NCBI RefSeq assembly: GCF_001347015.1
Contig: NZ_CFGI01000002.1
Coordinates: 186,001-250,000, forward strand
Length of the DNA: 64,000 nt
Reading direction: 5' to 3'
Source of the DNA: Streptococcus pneumoniae
GTDB lineage: Bacteria > Bacillota > Bacilli > Lactobacillales > Streptococcaceae
Part shown: in pieces, positions 7,308-16,562 of the stretch
How positions within the stretch are numbered: the first letter of the stretch is position 1
How the letters are laid out: each line of letters begins with the position of its first letter
Notes under the pieces: model-generated
The model's input: the letters and a program-made list of their open reading frames with translations, nothing else
Databases searched by the model: none
What the model was told of the DNA's origin: nothing
Translations under genes and position numbers: made by a program

Positions 7308-10300
7308 TTAATCTTTTTTCTTTAATCCAAGAAATGTGCCTACGGTAAACAGTATTCCAGCAACGAATAATGTAAAGACTCCGCTAACTGTTCCGGTTTT
7401 TGGTGACTTATTAAGATTGTTAGTAGTTAATTTGCTATCGATATTGGTATCTTTATTGGCTATGTTCTCTGGTTCATTAGGATAAACTTCAGTCTTATTT
7501 TCAAAGTTTTTATCATTTCTACCAGGAACTGTAGCATTGACATCCTTAGTTGAATCAGATCTTTGACTTTCATCTAATTGACTATAATTTACTTGTACAG
7601 GAACTGTAGCTGTGACACCCTGAGTTGAATCAGATTTTTGTGAATGATTTTCTCTTTGGAAATCCTCTTTTCTGTAACTTTCATCTAATTGACTATGATT
7701 TGCTTGCACAGGAACTGTAGCTGTGACATCCTGAGTTGAATCAGATTTTTGTGAATGATTTTCTCTTTGTAAATCCTCTTTTCTGTGACTTTCATCTAAT
7801 TGATTATGATTTGCTTGCACCTTATCTTTCTTTTTCGATACATCAAAAGTAGGTTTATTTTCCTCCTCCTTTTTCTCCTCTATTTTCTTGAATACAGGTT
7901 TTATAAGGGTATCTTTTGATAGATTAATAACATAGCCAACGTCTTTTTTCCCTTCGACACCAGAAATTTCCCAGCCATCAAATTGATAGCCTTTTTCTAA
8001 TTTACCCTTATAGACAGGTAAAATGAAATCTTCTTCCGACACTATCTTAGAACTCATTTCTTTTCCATTTTGCATGGTCACAGTTACCGTATGAGGTTTT
8101 AGTTCTCTTACCTCTCCCGTATCTTTGTTTAAAATGAATTCTTTTACAGTTGTATTTCTTGCAAAATCTTTTACAAGAATCTTAATGTTTAATGTCTTAT
8201 CTGTTAGTTGTTTAATATCATCAAATGATGTGTATTCTTTTCCATTTACATAAATATGTTTGTCTTGAATCTCACCATTGAATCCATTATCTCTTTTATC
8301 ATTGATATTAAAGACTACAGATTTTCCGTTAGCATATTCGATACTTGTATTTCCCTTGGGATCAATGTTTACTTCTGGTTTAACATTATCATATAAAAAT
8401 TGATAGTGTACTCCAACCGCTTTCGCATTCAAATTGCTATAGCCAGTTTGAAGATAAACATTTCCATCCATATCTGTTACCTTATCTGGAAATCCGTTTG
8501 CTTTATAATCTTTCATCCCCCAGTCCATGATGTCACCGTCTTTAACATTAAGCTTAACGTTAAAATCTCTAGTGTTATCAATGTGTAAATCTCCGTAGAT
8601 TAAATAATTATCTACAACCGATTCATTAACTCTCAATTCCCAGTTAAAACCACCCTTATCAGAAATCTTACCTCTTAAATAAAATTCTGGATTTCGTACA
8701 TAAATTTTATTAGATTTAGATGGATTAAAGTAGTTCTTATCCATTGAAAGGTTTACTGGTTTGGTATCAATAAATAACATGGAGCCATCTTCTTTTATAG
8801 CTTCTACATTGGACTTATCCTCTCCAGTGTACTCTTTACCATCCTTACCAAATAATACCAGTTTAGAAGGATCTGTTACAAGATTTCCATCTTTATCGAT
8901 TGCCTCCCCTTTATCATTCATGTTAAAGGTAAACACTTGATATCTTACAATGTTAAAGCCATCCAAAGCCGACATTAATACTGATTGAGTGCTTCTTCCA
9001 TCTTTAACATTTCTACTATCAGCATAAATTATTTTTTCTGAAAGGACTCTTAGATTAGGATTGGCCTTTTGTATTTTTGCTATATCTTCCTTGCTATAGA
9101 CTCCATTTCCTTCTAACATATCCGTTTTTCCAGGATTATAGGTAGTCACTTTTAGTGCATAGCCTTTTCTCAGAATGATATTATCCTTTAATAGATATTG
9201 TTGTTTTTCTGAATCAGAATAGATTTTACCAGATTCCATTTCAGTTAAATTGTTTGGTTTGTTTTTTGAAAGATCACCTTCTCCTAATTCTATTACATTC
9301 CCATAACTTGATGCATAGGGATATTCTGTTTTAGTTTCCCTATTTTTTTCAGGCATTCTAATTTTAGTTTTAGCTTTTGTTTTACCCTTATCTTTTACAA
9401 GGATATTCATATCACCCGTAAAGGATAGACCATCGACTACATCATTTGTATTTGCAAATAAGTCAAAGGTTAGAGTTTTAGTTTGTGGGTCGTATTTACT
9501 TGCCTTAATTTCTATTAATTTGAAGCCATTGCCATAGTAAGCCTTAGCATTTTTGGATACATTACTTACTTTTCCAAGAATTTCAAAATGTCCATCCTTT
9601 GATGGGCTTAATACACCACCAAGCTTTGATTTAACATCATCAAGTTTCTCAGTCTCATATTCTAGAGCACTTCCATCCACATAGGCAGTTATATTTCCCT
9701 TAGTATCATATCGATAATCAAGCTCTACTTTTCTTTTTCCGCCATTTACAAAGTCTTCTTCTTCCTTATATTTCTTTTTAATTAGTTTCTTTAGGTCTTT
9801 ATTTTCAAAGTTTCTTACAGTAGAGATTTCTTTGTCTAACTCTAGAGTTGAAGGTCCCTCTATAGGTTTTTCTTCAACAGTCTCTTTCTTTTCTTCTACG
9901 TTATTTGAGGCTTCTGGACTTTGGGCATTTTTAAGTTTATCTTCAGAAATTTCCCCTAGTTTTTTGTAAGAAGAAGCATCTTTGTCAGGATCTACTAGGT
10001 AATAAGAAATCATTCCATTTTTGTCAGCCTTATCAGCAAATTTAATTCTATGGATTTTGGTAAAGTTGCTTGCGCCATCTAGGGCGATTACTTCGATGAT
10101 TTTTCCTCTTAAATTTCCTGCTCCGCTAATTTCGTAGATGGTATTTCCGTCTTTGTCAAGTTTCCTATTTCTTCCTTCACCCTCTCCGGCGTAAGTTACA
10201 TCAAGATTTTTCTCAACATCCCCATACTTATCGACAAGAGCTGCACCTGCATACCATACTTCGTTGGCTACTTCTTCAAATTTCTCAGGATGTTCTTTTT

Positions 10301-13300
10301 GGTCTCTAGCAAACAAGGTTTCGTGTTTGTACTCATCCTTTACCTTGTGGTAGGTATCTTTTGCAATCAATTTAATTTTATCTGGATTAGAAAAATCAAT
10401 TGAAATAATTCTTGGAGCTGTATTATCAATTTTTACTGGTATATAAGAAACCTGCCATGGATAATCCTTGGTTAATCTATATTTGAATTTATAGAAATAT
10501 TGACCTTCCGCAATCGGTTCAAATTGACCTCTTATCCTAGTAGCAGGATCTTGATTATCCTTACTTTCTGGTGCATTTTCTTCTCTACCTCTAGGATTAT
10601 AGATGAGTCCATCCCACTTCAAGTCACCCCAAACTTTTAGTTTAGATGATTTGATTCCCTTTGCATCATTGCTTTTAGAATTTAAAATTCCTCTAATAAA
10701 GTGTTCTCTCGAAATGACTTTTAAGTCTCTTTGATTTTCTCCCTCTTTATTTATATTTACTATTGAAATCAATCCTTCTTCTGCACTTCTTAATACAAGT
10801 GGAGAAGGTGTTAATCCTCTTTCTAGTGAAACACTTTGTGGTTCTCCCTTTGAGTCAAGTGGATATACCCTAGCAACATTAGATCCACTAGTGGATTCTG
10901 CATGAATACCTTGGTTGTTAAAGGCAAATAAGTCTGGGTCTTGGTCTAGTGATGTAATATTTTTATCTTTTCTGTTTTGAATAATAGCTGCTGGATTAAA
11001 TTTATCTATACCATGTTCTCCACCAATACCCTTGTTCAAGGTTCCAGGAATTTTCGGTTTACCATCATCATCATAACCTTCCATTGTTTTTGATTTTGAT
11101 CCTTCTTCCCAAGCCCATTTATCAAGGATTGGTTCGTGGTTCCAATTCCCAGCAAATCCCATTAGAGGCATCGACAAAGAAGGTTGGAAGTTTATTTTCT
11201 TCCCGTTAGAGTTTAGAGCTTCCATTTCTTCCACTGACTCAAAATGAATAAATGATTCTACAAATTTATTTTTGTCTTTAGCCTCTCCAACATTTATAAC
11301 CGCATTCAAATCAAAGCTAGAATTTGCGCCTATAGTGAAAGTATCATGCTCAAATGTGATATTTGCTCCTTTGATTTTTTCTGGATGGATTTCTGGAACA
11401 ATTTGCTTCCCATCTGGAGATTTTTCATCTTTGTATGTTTCATCCAGCTTTAGTCTATCAGTTAGAGCATCTGTAGTTATCGCTGATGCTGAAACTTTAA
11501 AGGTTAAAGGTCTGTCTGATGTATTGTGAAGCTTAATTTTAAAATATTTTTCTTCTCCTTTTATTTCTTTAAGAGAAATAGAACCATAAGAGTTTACCAA
11601 ACCTTTAGAATCCTTGTTTTTGAAAGTCGCTACAACTTCATTTCTCAAAGCATTGGCAACATTAATTAGCCCTGCTCCCTGTTGTCTAGGTGATGCAAAG
11701 TATTGGCTTTTTTCTTTCCAAGACGTTGCATCCATCATAGGTCGCGCAGTATTTTGTAAAGCAATTTTTGTAAGACTTGTAAGATCTATTTTGTCATCTC
11801 CCTCAAGATTTTTCAATACAGGTCTTTCAAGCATTTCCTTTAACTTCGGTCTAATCAAAACAGTAGAAGCTGCTACGATTGGAGTTGCCATACTAGTTCC
11901 TGACATATAGCCATAAGTTGATTTCCCATTAATGACATTGAGAGTAGATTTAATGTTTTTACCAGGTGCTGAAACATCGGGTTTTAAAAGTAAATCTGTT
12001 CTCGGTCCCCAAGATGTGGATCCTGCTGGAACGATGACATCTTCTTTATACAATTCTTTGTCTGTGTCAGGTGCAAACTTAAAGTCAATCTCTTTTTCGT
12101 CACCTACATTCGGTTTATTAGAATTATAGCTGGCCATATCAATTGGATAGTATTGATCCAATTTATCTTTGAAATCTTCCTTACTATTTCTTTTAACCTC
12201 AGTTTTTTTATCAGGATTAATCATGTTCCATAGTTTTACACCATCATCTCCTGAAATTGAAAATACTTGACTTTTAGTCCCTTCATCCGCTTCATATCCC
12301 ATGGCTGGAAGCTCTGTCCAATTATCTCTGTTGTAGTAATTGACAGTATTTACAACCATAATGGCGCGTGCGCCCTTATCCGTTGCTCGTTTAAAAGCAT
12401 CTTTTAAATCCTTGGTATAAATTCTATCCATTACTGCAATTTTGCCCTTAAGATCCAAACCTATCAACTCTTGGTCTTGGCCTTTGCCTATATATACAAA
12501 TTTCAATTTATCAGGAGCTTTTGAACCATCTTCATTTGTTGTGATTTTATTCTTATCGAAAAAGGCTCCTATATTTCTGTATTTAAAACTTTTTCCTCCA
12601 ATCTTAACTTTATCAAACTCAACTGTTTGATTTTTAGCAGATGCAACCGCTATCGCATCTTCATGTGCTGCTGTTCGCGTTACATTTCCAGTGTCGGTCA
12701 TTTTCAGATGATTATTTGCCACTAAATCCCAAGAAGAACTTGAAGCAGAAGTCGCATAGTTACCCGTAGCGACAACCATTGGAATGCCTGCTTTTCTTAA
12801 TGCTCTAATAGCTTGCCAATATTTCTCACCTACAAGACCTGTTCCTGTAAAACCAGATGATACAGAAACAACATCAACGTTGTGTTTGATAGAATCTTCA
12901 ATAGCATGAAACATTGTTTCATCCCCTGCGAACCCAGATCCTGCGTCAGAGTACATTTTATAAGAAAAGATCTGTGCATTAGGAGCAATTCCATCTATTC
13001 CATTAAAGTTCTTGATGTCTTTTTCAGTATCATTTCCCGCAAGAATCCCTGCAATATGCATTCCATGTGGATCAAAATAATCACTTCCATCATCAGCTTT
13101 TTCTACAGTTATTTTACCACCATTATAATAATTAAAAGCATGAGGAATCTTATCACTCAACCAGAAATTTTTATCAGTACCTTTTAAGTCTTCTTTTTTA
13201 AATCTCATTGAGTCTTTAGCATCATCATCAATCCTCATGGCCTTATGCCTATAATCTGTCCCGGTATCGATATTTGAAATGACCATACCTCTACCATCAA

Positions 13301-13973
13301 AATTTCTTCCAAATTGAGCATTAATGGCCTTTAGGTAATCAATAGCTTCCTCAACTCCAATTTTCTTTCTGGCATGATTCATCATGGGTTGGAGTTTTTG
13401 TGACCGTTCAACCGATGAAATACCTTTTATTTGTTTAATTTTGTCCAGATTATCTGGAGTTGTTTCTATTGAAACACCATTAAAAATCGTATTATAGGTA
13501 TATAAAACGTTTGTATCCTTAAGATTGGATAATTCCTTGATTGCTTTTTCTCCAGATTCTTTATCTTTAAATTCAGCAATATAGACAAGTTTATCCTCTT
13601 TTTTGGGACTTTCTGGGTCTTTACTTGCAGATGAGTTAGCTTTATCTCCTTGGGATTGATTGGAATCTTCTTTGATTGTTGCTTCTTCATTGCTAGTTTT
13701 GTTATCTATCACAGATTCTTTACTAACAACTTCTTTTTCCTCAATAACCGTTGTTTTCTTCTCTTCAGTATCCTTGGAAGTTTCTATATCATTATGAATA
13801 TTTTCATGTTTTTCTTTATTTTCTGCTTCCTTATCTACTACTACTTTTTCTGTATCAGAGATAGTTAAAGCATCTTCAGAGCTAGATGTGTCTGCTAAGA
13901 CTACCTCATTAGGGGCATAGGCTGCTAAAATAACTGCAGCTGTGGTTAATGACAATACTGTACTTTTTTTCAT
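7308..13973 (-). CDS. prtA: Cell-envelope serine protease PrtA (subtilase S8, C5a-peptidase-like)
   Basis: 2221 aa. A signal peptide (residues 1-27) precedes an acidic Lys/Glu-rich linker and an inhibitor-like propeptide. The subtilase triad is Asp near 236 (NIDTGTDYRH), His near 300 (DPHGMHIAGILAG) and Ser near 693 (SGTSMATP). A PA insert sits between His and Ser (about 470-590), followed by Fn3-like and further beta-sandwich domains to about 1990. The C terminus carries an imperfect ~37-residue repeat around QANHSQLDESYRKED, a bacterial-repeat region and a sorting signal reading SPKTG rather than LPxTG, then a hydrophobic helix and KKKD. Conserved in pneumococci as a virulence-associated surface protease; its promoter carries a PsaR-like operator. 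Confidence 0.95.
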   Translation of the reverse strand: MKKSTVLSLTTAAVILAAYAPNEVVLADTSSSEDALTISDTEKVVVDKEAENKEKHENIHNDIETSKDTEEKKTTVIEEKEVVSKESVIDNKTSNEEATIKEDSNQSQGDKANSSASKDPESPKKEDKLVYIAEFKDKESGEKAIKELSNLKDTNVLYTYNTIFNGVSIETTPDNLDKIKQIKGISSVERSQKLQPMMNHARKKIGVEEAIDYLKAINAQFGRNFDGRGMVISNIDTGTDYRHKAMRIDDDAKDSMRFKKEDLKGTDKNFWLSDKIPHAFNYYNGGKITVEKADDGSDYFDPHGMHIAGILAGNDTEKDIKNFNGIDGIAPNAQIFSYKMYSDAGSGFAGDETMFHAIEDSIKHNVDVVSVSSGFTGTGLVGEKYWQAIRALRKAGIPMVVATGNYATSASSSSWDLVANNHLKMTDTGNVTRTAAHEDAIAVASAKNQTVEFDKVKIGGKSFKYRNIGAFFDKNKITTNEDGSKAPDKLKFVYIGKGQDQELIGLDLKGKIAVMDRIYTKDLKDAFKRATDKGARAIMVVNTVNYYNRDNWTELPAMGYEADEGTKSQVFSISGDDGVKLWNMINPDKKTEVKRNSKEDFKDKLDQYYPIDMASYNSNKPNVGDEKEIDFKFAPDTDKELYKEDVIVPAGSTSWGPRTDLLLKPDVSAPGKNIKSTLNVINGKSTYGYMSGTSMATPIVAASTVLIRPKLKEMLERPVLKNLEGDDKIDLTSLTKIALQNTARPMMDATSWKEKSQYFASPRQQGAGLINVANALRNEVVATFKNKDSKGLVNSYGSISLKEIKGEEKYFKIKLHNTSDRPLTFKVSASAITTDALTDRLKLDETYKDEKSPDGKQIVPEIHPEKIKGANITFEHDTFTIGANSSFDLNAVINVGEAKDKNKFVESFIHFESVEEMEALNSNGKKINFQPSLSMPLMGFAGNWNHEPILDKWAWEEGSKSKTMEGYDDDGKPKIPGTLNKGIGGEHGIDKFNPAAIIQNRKDKNITSLDQDPDLFAFNNQGIHAESTSGSNVARVYPLDSKGEPQSVSLERGLTPSPLVLRSAEEGLISIVNINKEGENQRDLKVISREHFIRGILNSKSNDAKGIKSSKLKVWGDLKWDGLIYNPRGREENAPESKDNQDPATRIRGQFEPIAEGQYFYKFKYRLTKDYPWQVSYIPVKIDNTAPRIISIDFSNPDKIKLIAKDTYHKVKDEYKHETLFARDQKEHPEKFEEVANEVWYAGAALVDKYGDVEKNLDVTYAGEGEGRNRKLDKDGNTIYEISGAGNLRGKIIEVIALDGASNFTKIHRIKFADKADKNGMISYYLVDPDKDASSYKKLGEISEDKLKNAQSPEASNNVEEKKETVEEKPIEGPSTLELDKEISTVRNFENKDLKKLIKKKYKEEEDFVNGGKRKVELDYRYDTKGNITAYVDGSALEYETEKLDDVKSKLGGVLSPSKDGHFEILGKVSNVSKNAKAYYGNGFKLIEIKASKYDPQTKTLTFDLFANTNDVVDGLSFTGDMNILVKDKGKTKAKTKIRMPEKNRETKTEYPYASSYGNVIELGEGDLSKNKPNNLTEMESGKIYSDSEKQQYLLKDNIILRKGYALKVTTYNPGKTDMLEGNGVYSKEDIAKIQKANPNLRVLSEKIIYADSRNVKDGRSTQSVLMSALDGFNIVRYQVFTFNMNDKGEAIDKDGNLVTDPSKLVLFGKDGKEYTGEDKSNVEAIKEDGSMLFIDTKPVNLSMDKNYFNPSKSNKIYVRNPEFYLRGKISDKGGFNWELRVNESVVDNYLIYGDLHIDNTRDFNVKLNVKDGDIMDWGMKDYKANGFPDKVTDMDGNVYLQTGYSNLNAKAVGVHYQFLYDNVKPEVNIDPKGNTSIEYANGKSVVFNINDKRDNGFNGEIQDKHIYVNGKEYTSFDDIKQLTDKTLNIKILVKDFARNTTVKEFILNKDTGEVRELKPHTVTVTMQNGKEMSSKIVSEEDFILPVYKGKLEKGYQFDGWEISGVEGKKDVGYVINLSKDTLIKPVFKKIEEKKEEENKPTFDVSKKKDKVQANHNQLDESHRKEDLQRENHSQKSDSTQDVTATVPVQANHSQLDESYRKEDFQRENHSQKSDSTQGVTATVPVQVNYSQLDESQRSDSTKDVNATVPGRNDKNFENKTEVYPNEPENIANKDTNIDSKLTTNNLNKSPKTGTVSGVFTLFVAGILFTVGTFLGLKKKD
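7560..7830 (-). repeat. Imperfect ~111-bp repeats in the prtA 3' end
   Basis: Two and a half copies of a unit encoding a QANHSQLDES...SQKSDSTQ...TATVPV sequence. The first two copies (about 7600-7710 and 7711-7825) are nearly identical, and the third, at about 7540-7600, is shortened. They encode the cell-wall-spanning spacer and are likely variable in number between strains. Confidence 0.8.
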
Positions 13974-14115
13974 TTTAATTCCTTACATATTTATTTAACT
14001 TCCAATAGATAGAAAACTTTAACTTTGCTAGCCTTTGTTATAAAAAGTTTTACTAAGTATTATCTAGGAAATAGAGTAGTACATTTATATATAATTGTTA
14101 GCTCTCCATAAAAAT

Positions 14116-14143
14116 AGTATATCATTTAAAAAATTTAAGTCAA
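14116..14143 (-). promoter_or_regulatory. prtA promoter
   Basis: TTGACT (14138-14143), 16-bp spacer, TATACT (14116-14121) with an upstream TGA giving an extended -10. The predicted 5' UTR is about 135 bases. Confidence 0.8.
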
Positions 14144-14144
14144 G

Positions 14145-14165
14145 AAAAATTAAGGCTGGTTAATT
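14145..14165 (-). promoter_or_regulatory. Candidate PsaR operator upstream of prtA
   Basis: Read leftwards, a palindrome-like 21-mer starts AATTAAC and ends TTAATTTTT, the two ends I remember for the pneumococcal PsaR (Mn/Zn-responsive) operator; the five central bases differ. It abuts the -35 box of the prtA promoter. prtA is an established PsaR target, which supports the call. Confidence 0.55.
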
Positions 14166-14402
14166 TTATTTTTAACGCATGTTAATAAATGATGCAAAAG
14201 TTTCGTACTTAACGGGGATACATTATAAGCACATTCATACCATCAAAAATAGTAGCAATCAAATTGAACCACTACCAAAATCACAAAGTCAAACATCATT
14301 GATGAAATATCAGCGCTATTAAACAATATAAATAACCGCTAAGAATAAGGCTTAACGGTTATTTATACATATCTATTTTTTCAAATCTTCAGTCATATGT
14401 TC
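14166..14402. other. Gene-free stretch with a hairpin and a possible coding remnant
   Basis: No intact gene. A stem with one mismatch (arms 14330-14343 and 14351-14364, AAATAACCG / CGGTTATTT) resembles a terminator. Before it a short plus-strand reading frame ends QIEPLPKSQSQTSLMKYQRY then stop at about 14322; I do not recognise it, but its biased codon use makes a decayed gene possible. Confidence 0.4.
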
Positions 14403-14443
14403 ACCTGTGACCTAGGCTTTACGAGTGCCTTGCTCTAGCAACT
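14403..14443 (-). pseudogene. tRNA-Thr fragment
   Basis: 41 bases identical, apart from one base (TAGCAACT instead of TACCAACT), to the central part of the complete tRNA-Thr at 14783-14855 in the same orientation. It lacks both acceptor arms and cannot be functional. Confidence 0.88.
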
Positions 14444-14445
14444 AA

Positions 14446-14640
14446 TACTCAATGAAAATCAAAAAGCAAACTAGGAAACTAGCCGTAGGCTGCTCAAAAC
14501 ACTGTTTTGAGGTTGTAGATAAGACTGAAGAAGTCAGCTCAAAACACTGTTTTGAGGTTGCAGATAAGACTGACGAAGTCAGTCACATATAAACGGCAAG
14601 GTGAAGCTGACTTTGTTTGAAGAGATTTTCGAAGAGTATG
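14446..14640 (-). repeat. BOX element with two B units (A-B-B-C)
   Basis: About 195 bp. The B module (CAAAACACTGTTTTGAGG core) occurs twice, at about 14496-14520 and 14540-14563. boxC at the left, boxA at the right. It has landed exactly at the end of the tRNA fragment. Confidence 0.92.
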
Positions 14641-14644
14641 AATA

Positions 14645-14734
14645 CTCACGTCCCTTACAAAAATCATTATAGCAGAGGTCAGTTTCAAGAACAAGTTCGT
14701 TTGCCTATCTGGTCTCAATCTCGGTCTAAGTGGT
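14645..14734 (-). repeat. 90-bp promoter-bearing repeat, copy 2
   Basis: 87 of 90 bases identical to 6849-6938. The extended -10 (TATAAT at 14666-14671) and the -35 hexamer are intact and point leftwards toward prtA, about 690 bases away with a BOX in between. It sits directly behind the tRNA-Thr terminator. Confidence 0.9.
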
Positions 14735-14752
14735 CTGATTTTCTTTAAAAAG

Positions 14753-14778
14753 AAAAAGAAGCCTGATGAGACTTCTTC
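14753..14778 (-). terminator. Terminator of tRNA-Thr
   Basis: Stem AGAAGTC / GGCTTCTT (one G-T pair) with TCATCA loop, followed by TTTTTCTTTTT on the minus strand, a few bases after the tRNA. Confidence 0.8.
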
Positions 14779-14782
14779 ACTT

Positions 14783-14855
14783 TGCCGATTGCAGGGATCG
14801 AACCTGTGACCTAGGCTTTACGAGTGCCTTGCTCTACCAACTGAGCTAAATCGGC
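14783..14855 (-). tRNA. tRNA-Thr (anticodon CGT)
   Basis: The minus strand folds as a full cloverleaf: acceptor GCCGATT / AATCGGC, D stem GCTC/GAGC, anticodon loop CTCGTAA giving CGT (reads ACG), T arm with TTCGATC, discriminator A at 14783. CCA is not encoded. It has its own promoter and terminator. Confidence 0.95.
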
Positions 14856-14867
14856 GATTACAATTAC

Positions 14868-14895
14868 AGTATAGCACTCTGAGAATAGATGTCAA
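14868..14895 (-). promoter_or_regulatory. tRNA-Thr promoter
   Basis: TTGACA (14890-14895), 16-bp spacer, TATACT (14868-14873) with extended TGC. Very close to consensus, as expected for a tRNA. Confidence 0.85.
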
Positions 14896-14913
14896 GGAAT
14901 TTTCATCTCTATT

Positions 14914-14943
14914 AGAAAAAGCCTGTCTTGAGACAAGGCTTTG
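14914..14943 (-). terminator. Terminator of the ABC-2 operon
   Basis: Stem AAAGCCTTGTC / GACAGGCTTT with one bulged T and a TCAA loop, followed by TTTTTCT leftwards, 13 bases after the last permease gene. It overlaps the upstream flank of the tRNA promoter. Confidence 0.8.
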
Positions 14944-14955
14944 AGTTTCTTCATC

Positions 14956-15741
14956 TTAGGATCCAGCACTTTCATAAGACTCCAATCCCCTATCCCAAAG
15001 TTTAAGGGAAATGACAAAGAAAATCAGAGAAATCAAAATCAAACCTCCGATGTTAAAGATTACATCCTTGTCCTGCAAGAAATAGCTGGCAGGGTAGTAG
15101 GCTGTAAAGGCGAAAGGCACGATAAAGCTAATCAACCAACGAAGAGCTGAATTATAGATAGAAATCGGATACTTAGCAAAATCATTAAACATATAGAAAA
15201 TGTAAATCATGGCACCTGACTGCTTGGTCCAAAAAGCGATGCTGGCTGTCGCGATTTTAAGAGAAGTATAAATCAAGGTCGCAAATGGTATGCAAACTAG
15301 GAAAAGCAGGAATTTTGGAAGAGTCCAAGCAATGCTAGTCACTGTTGTTCCCAGTAGGATACCACCGACCAAAAGCTCGCCCAAGGCATCAATCTGAAAG
15401 GTCTCAACTAGGATGTGAAAGAGAGGATTGATAGGACGAGTCAGATACTTGTCAAACTCTCCTTTTCGGACTAGACGTTGCCCTAGTGCCCAGAGATTGT
15501 CAAAAAAGAGATGGTCCAATCCCTTGGGAATCAAGGAAAAACCATAGATAAAGGCAATTTCTTGAAAAGTCCAACCTTCTAGTGATGGGATGTGTTGAAA
15601 GATGACATTGAGAAACAAGAGGTTCAAGCCTTGGGTCAGAAAAACTCCCAGGACACCAACCACAAAATCCACCTTGTATTCCATGATTTGTTTGATGTAT
15701 TGTCTAATAAAAATCAGATGCATGCGTTGATATTTTTTCAT
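14956..15741 (-). CDS. ABC-2 type transporter permease (second)
   Basis: 261-aa membrane protein with about six hydrophobic segments, of the DUF990/ABC-2 permease group. Its Shine-Dalgarno GGAGG forms the final codons of the upstream permease gene, so the two are translated in series. It pairs with the permease at 15743 and the ATPase at 16563 to form one exporter. The substrate is unknown; related three-gene sets are thought to export peptides, lipids or antibiotics. It keeps the pneumococcal position next to tRNA-Thr and prtA. Confidence 0.85.
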   Translation of the reverse strand: MKKYQRMHLIFIRQYIKQIMEYKVDFVVGVLGVFLTQGLNLLFLNVIFQHIPSLEGWTFQEIAFIYGFSLIPKGLDHLFFDNLWALGQRLVRKGEFDKYLTRPINPLFHILVETFQIDALGELLVGGILLGTTVTSIAWTLPKFLLFLVCIPFATLIYTSLKIATASIAFWTKQSGAMIYIFYMFNDFAKYPISIYNSALRWLISFIVPFAFTAYYPASYFLQDKDVIFNIGGLILISLIFFVISLKLWDRGLESYESAGS

Positions 15742-15742
15742 A

Positions 15743-16561
15743 CTAACCTCCTTGAATGGTGATAAAGGACTGGACTCGTTTCCAAATCAACTGAGACAAG
15801 CCCACCATCACTAAGAGCCAGAAAAACTGCAAAAGGAGCGCCTGAATCATCTGACTGGCATCGTATTTCCCAACAATGATCATGACCGGAGTATAAATCA
15901 AGGATGAAAAAGGCAGGAAGGACAGAATATCTGCAACAACCTTTGGAAAGAAAGCCAAGGGAATCAAACTTCCAGACATAAAGGCCACTATGGATGTTTT
16001 GAGGAGATTAGAACCCCAAAGATTTTTAAACACAAAGGCTGAAAATCCAAAGCAGATATTAAAGAAAAAGTTAATCAGATAGGCCAGCGTTAAGCTAAAA
16101 AGATAAAGGACAGTTAATCCCAGCACTTCTACAATCCCTTGCCCAGACAAGATTTTCATCAAGACAATGACACTTAAAAATGGCAGGCCAACAGAGATAA
16201 AAATCAACCACTTGGAACCAAGCTCTGTAAAGAGGTAAGAAGCCGCAAAATGCACTGGTCTCAACAAGCGCATGATAATGGAGCCATCCTTAACCTCCTC
16301 CCCAATCATAAAGGAGCTATCAGACCTAGTCAGAAGATTGGTCACAAAACTCATAATGATGTAGAGAGTGATATCTGCCATACTAAAGCCCTGAATCAAA
16401 GATTCTTGCGAAGAATCAAAGACAGCCTTCCAGAGATAAAAGGCCACAAAAGCCCCCATGACATCCCCAATCCGATACAGAATAAAGTTGACTCGGTAAG
16501 TAATCAACTCCTGAACCCCTGCATTGATAAAGGGTTTATAACGTCTCCATAATTTGACCAT
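15743..16561 (-). CDS. ABC-2 type transporter permease (first)
   Basis: 272-aa protein with about six membrane segments. The ATG at 16561 (MVKLWRRYKPF) is chosen because AAGGAG lies seven bases upstream; a longer frame starting at 16603 would overlap the ATPase gene by 41 bases. The gene starts one base after the ATPase stop. Weakly similar in layout to its partner at 14956, as is usual when both permeases arose by duplication. Confidence 0.85.
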   Translation of the reverse strand: MVKLWRRYKPFINAGVQELITYRVNFILYRIGDVMGAFVAFYLWKAVFDSSQESLIQGFSMADITLYIIMSFVTNLLTRSDSSFMIGEEVKDGSIIMRLLRPVHFAASYLFTELGSKWLIFISVGLPFLSVIVLMKILSGQGIVEVLGLTVLYLFSLTLAYLINFFFNICFGFSAFVFKNLWGSNLLKTSIVAFMSGSLIPLAFFPKVVADILSFLPFSSLIYTPVMIIVGKYDASQMIQALLLQFFWLLVMVGLSQLIWKRVQSFITIQGG

Positions 16562-16562
16562 C

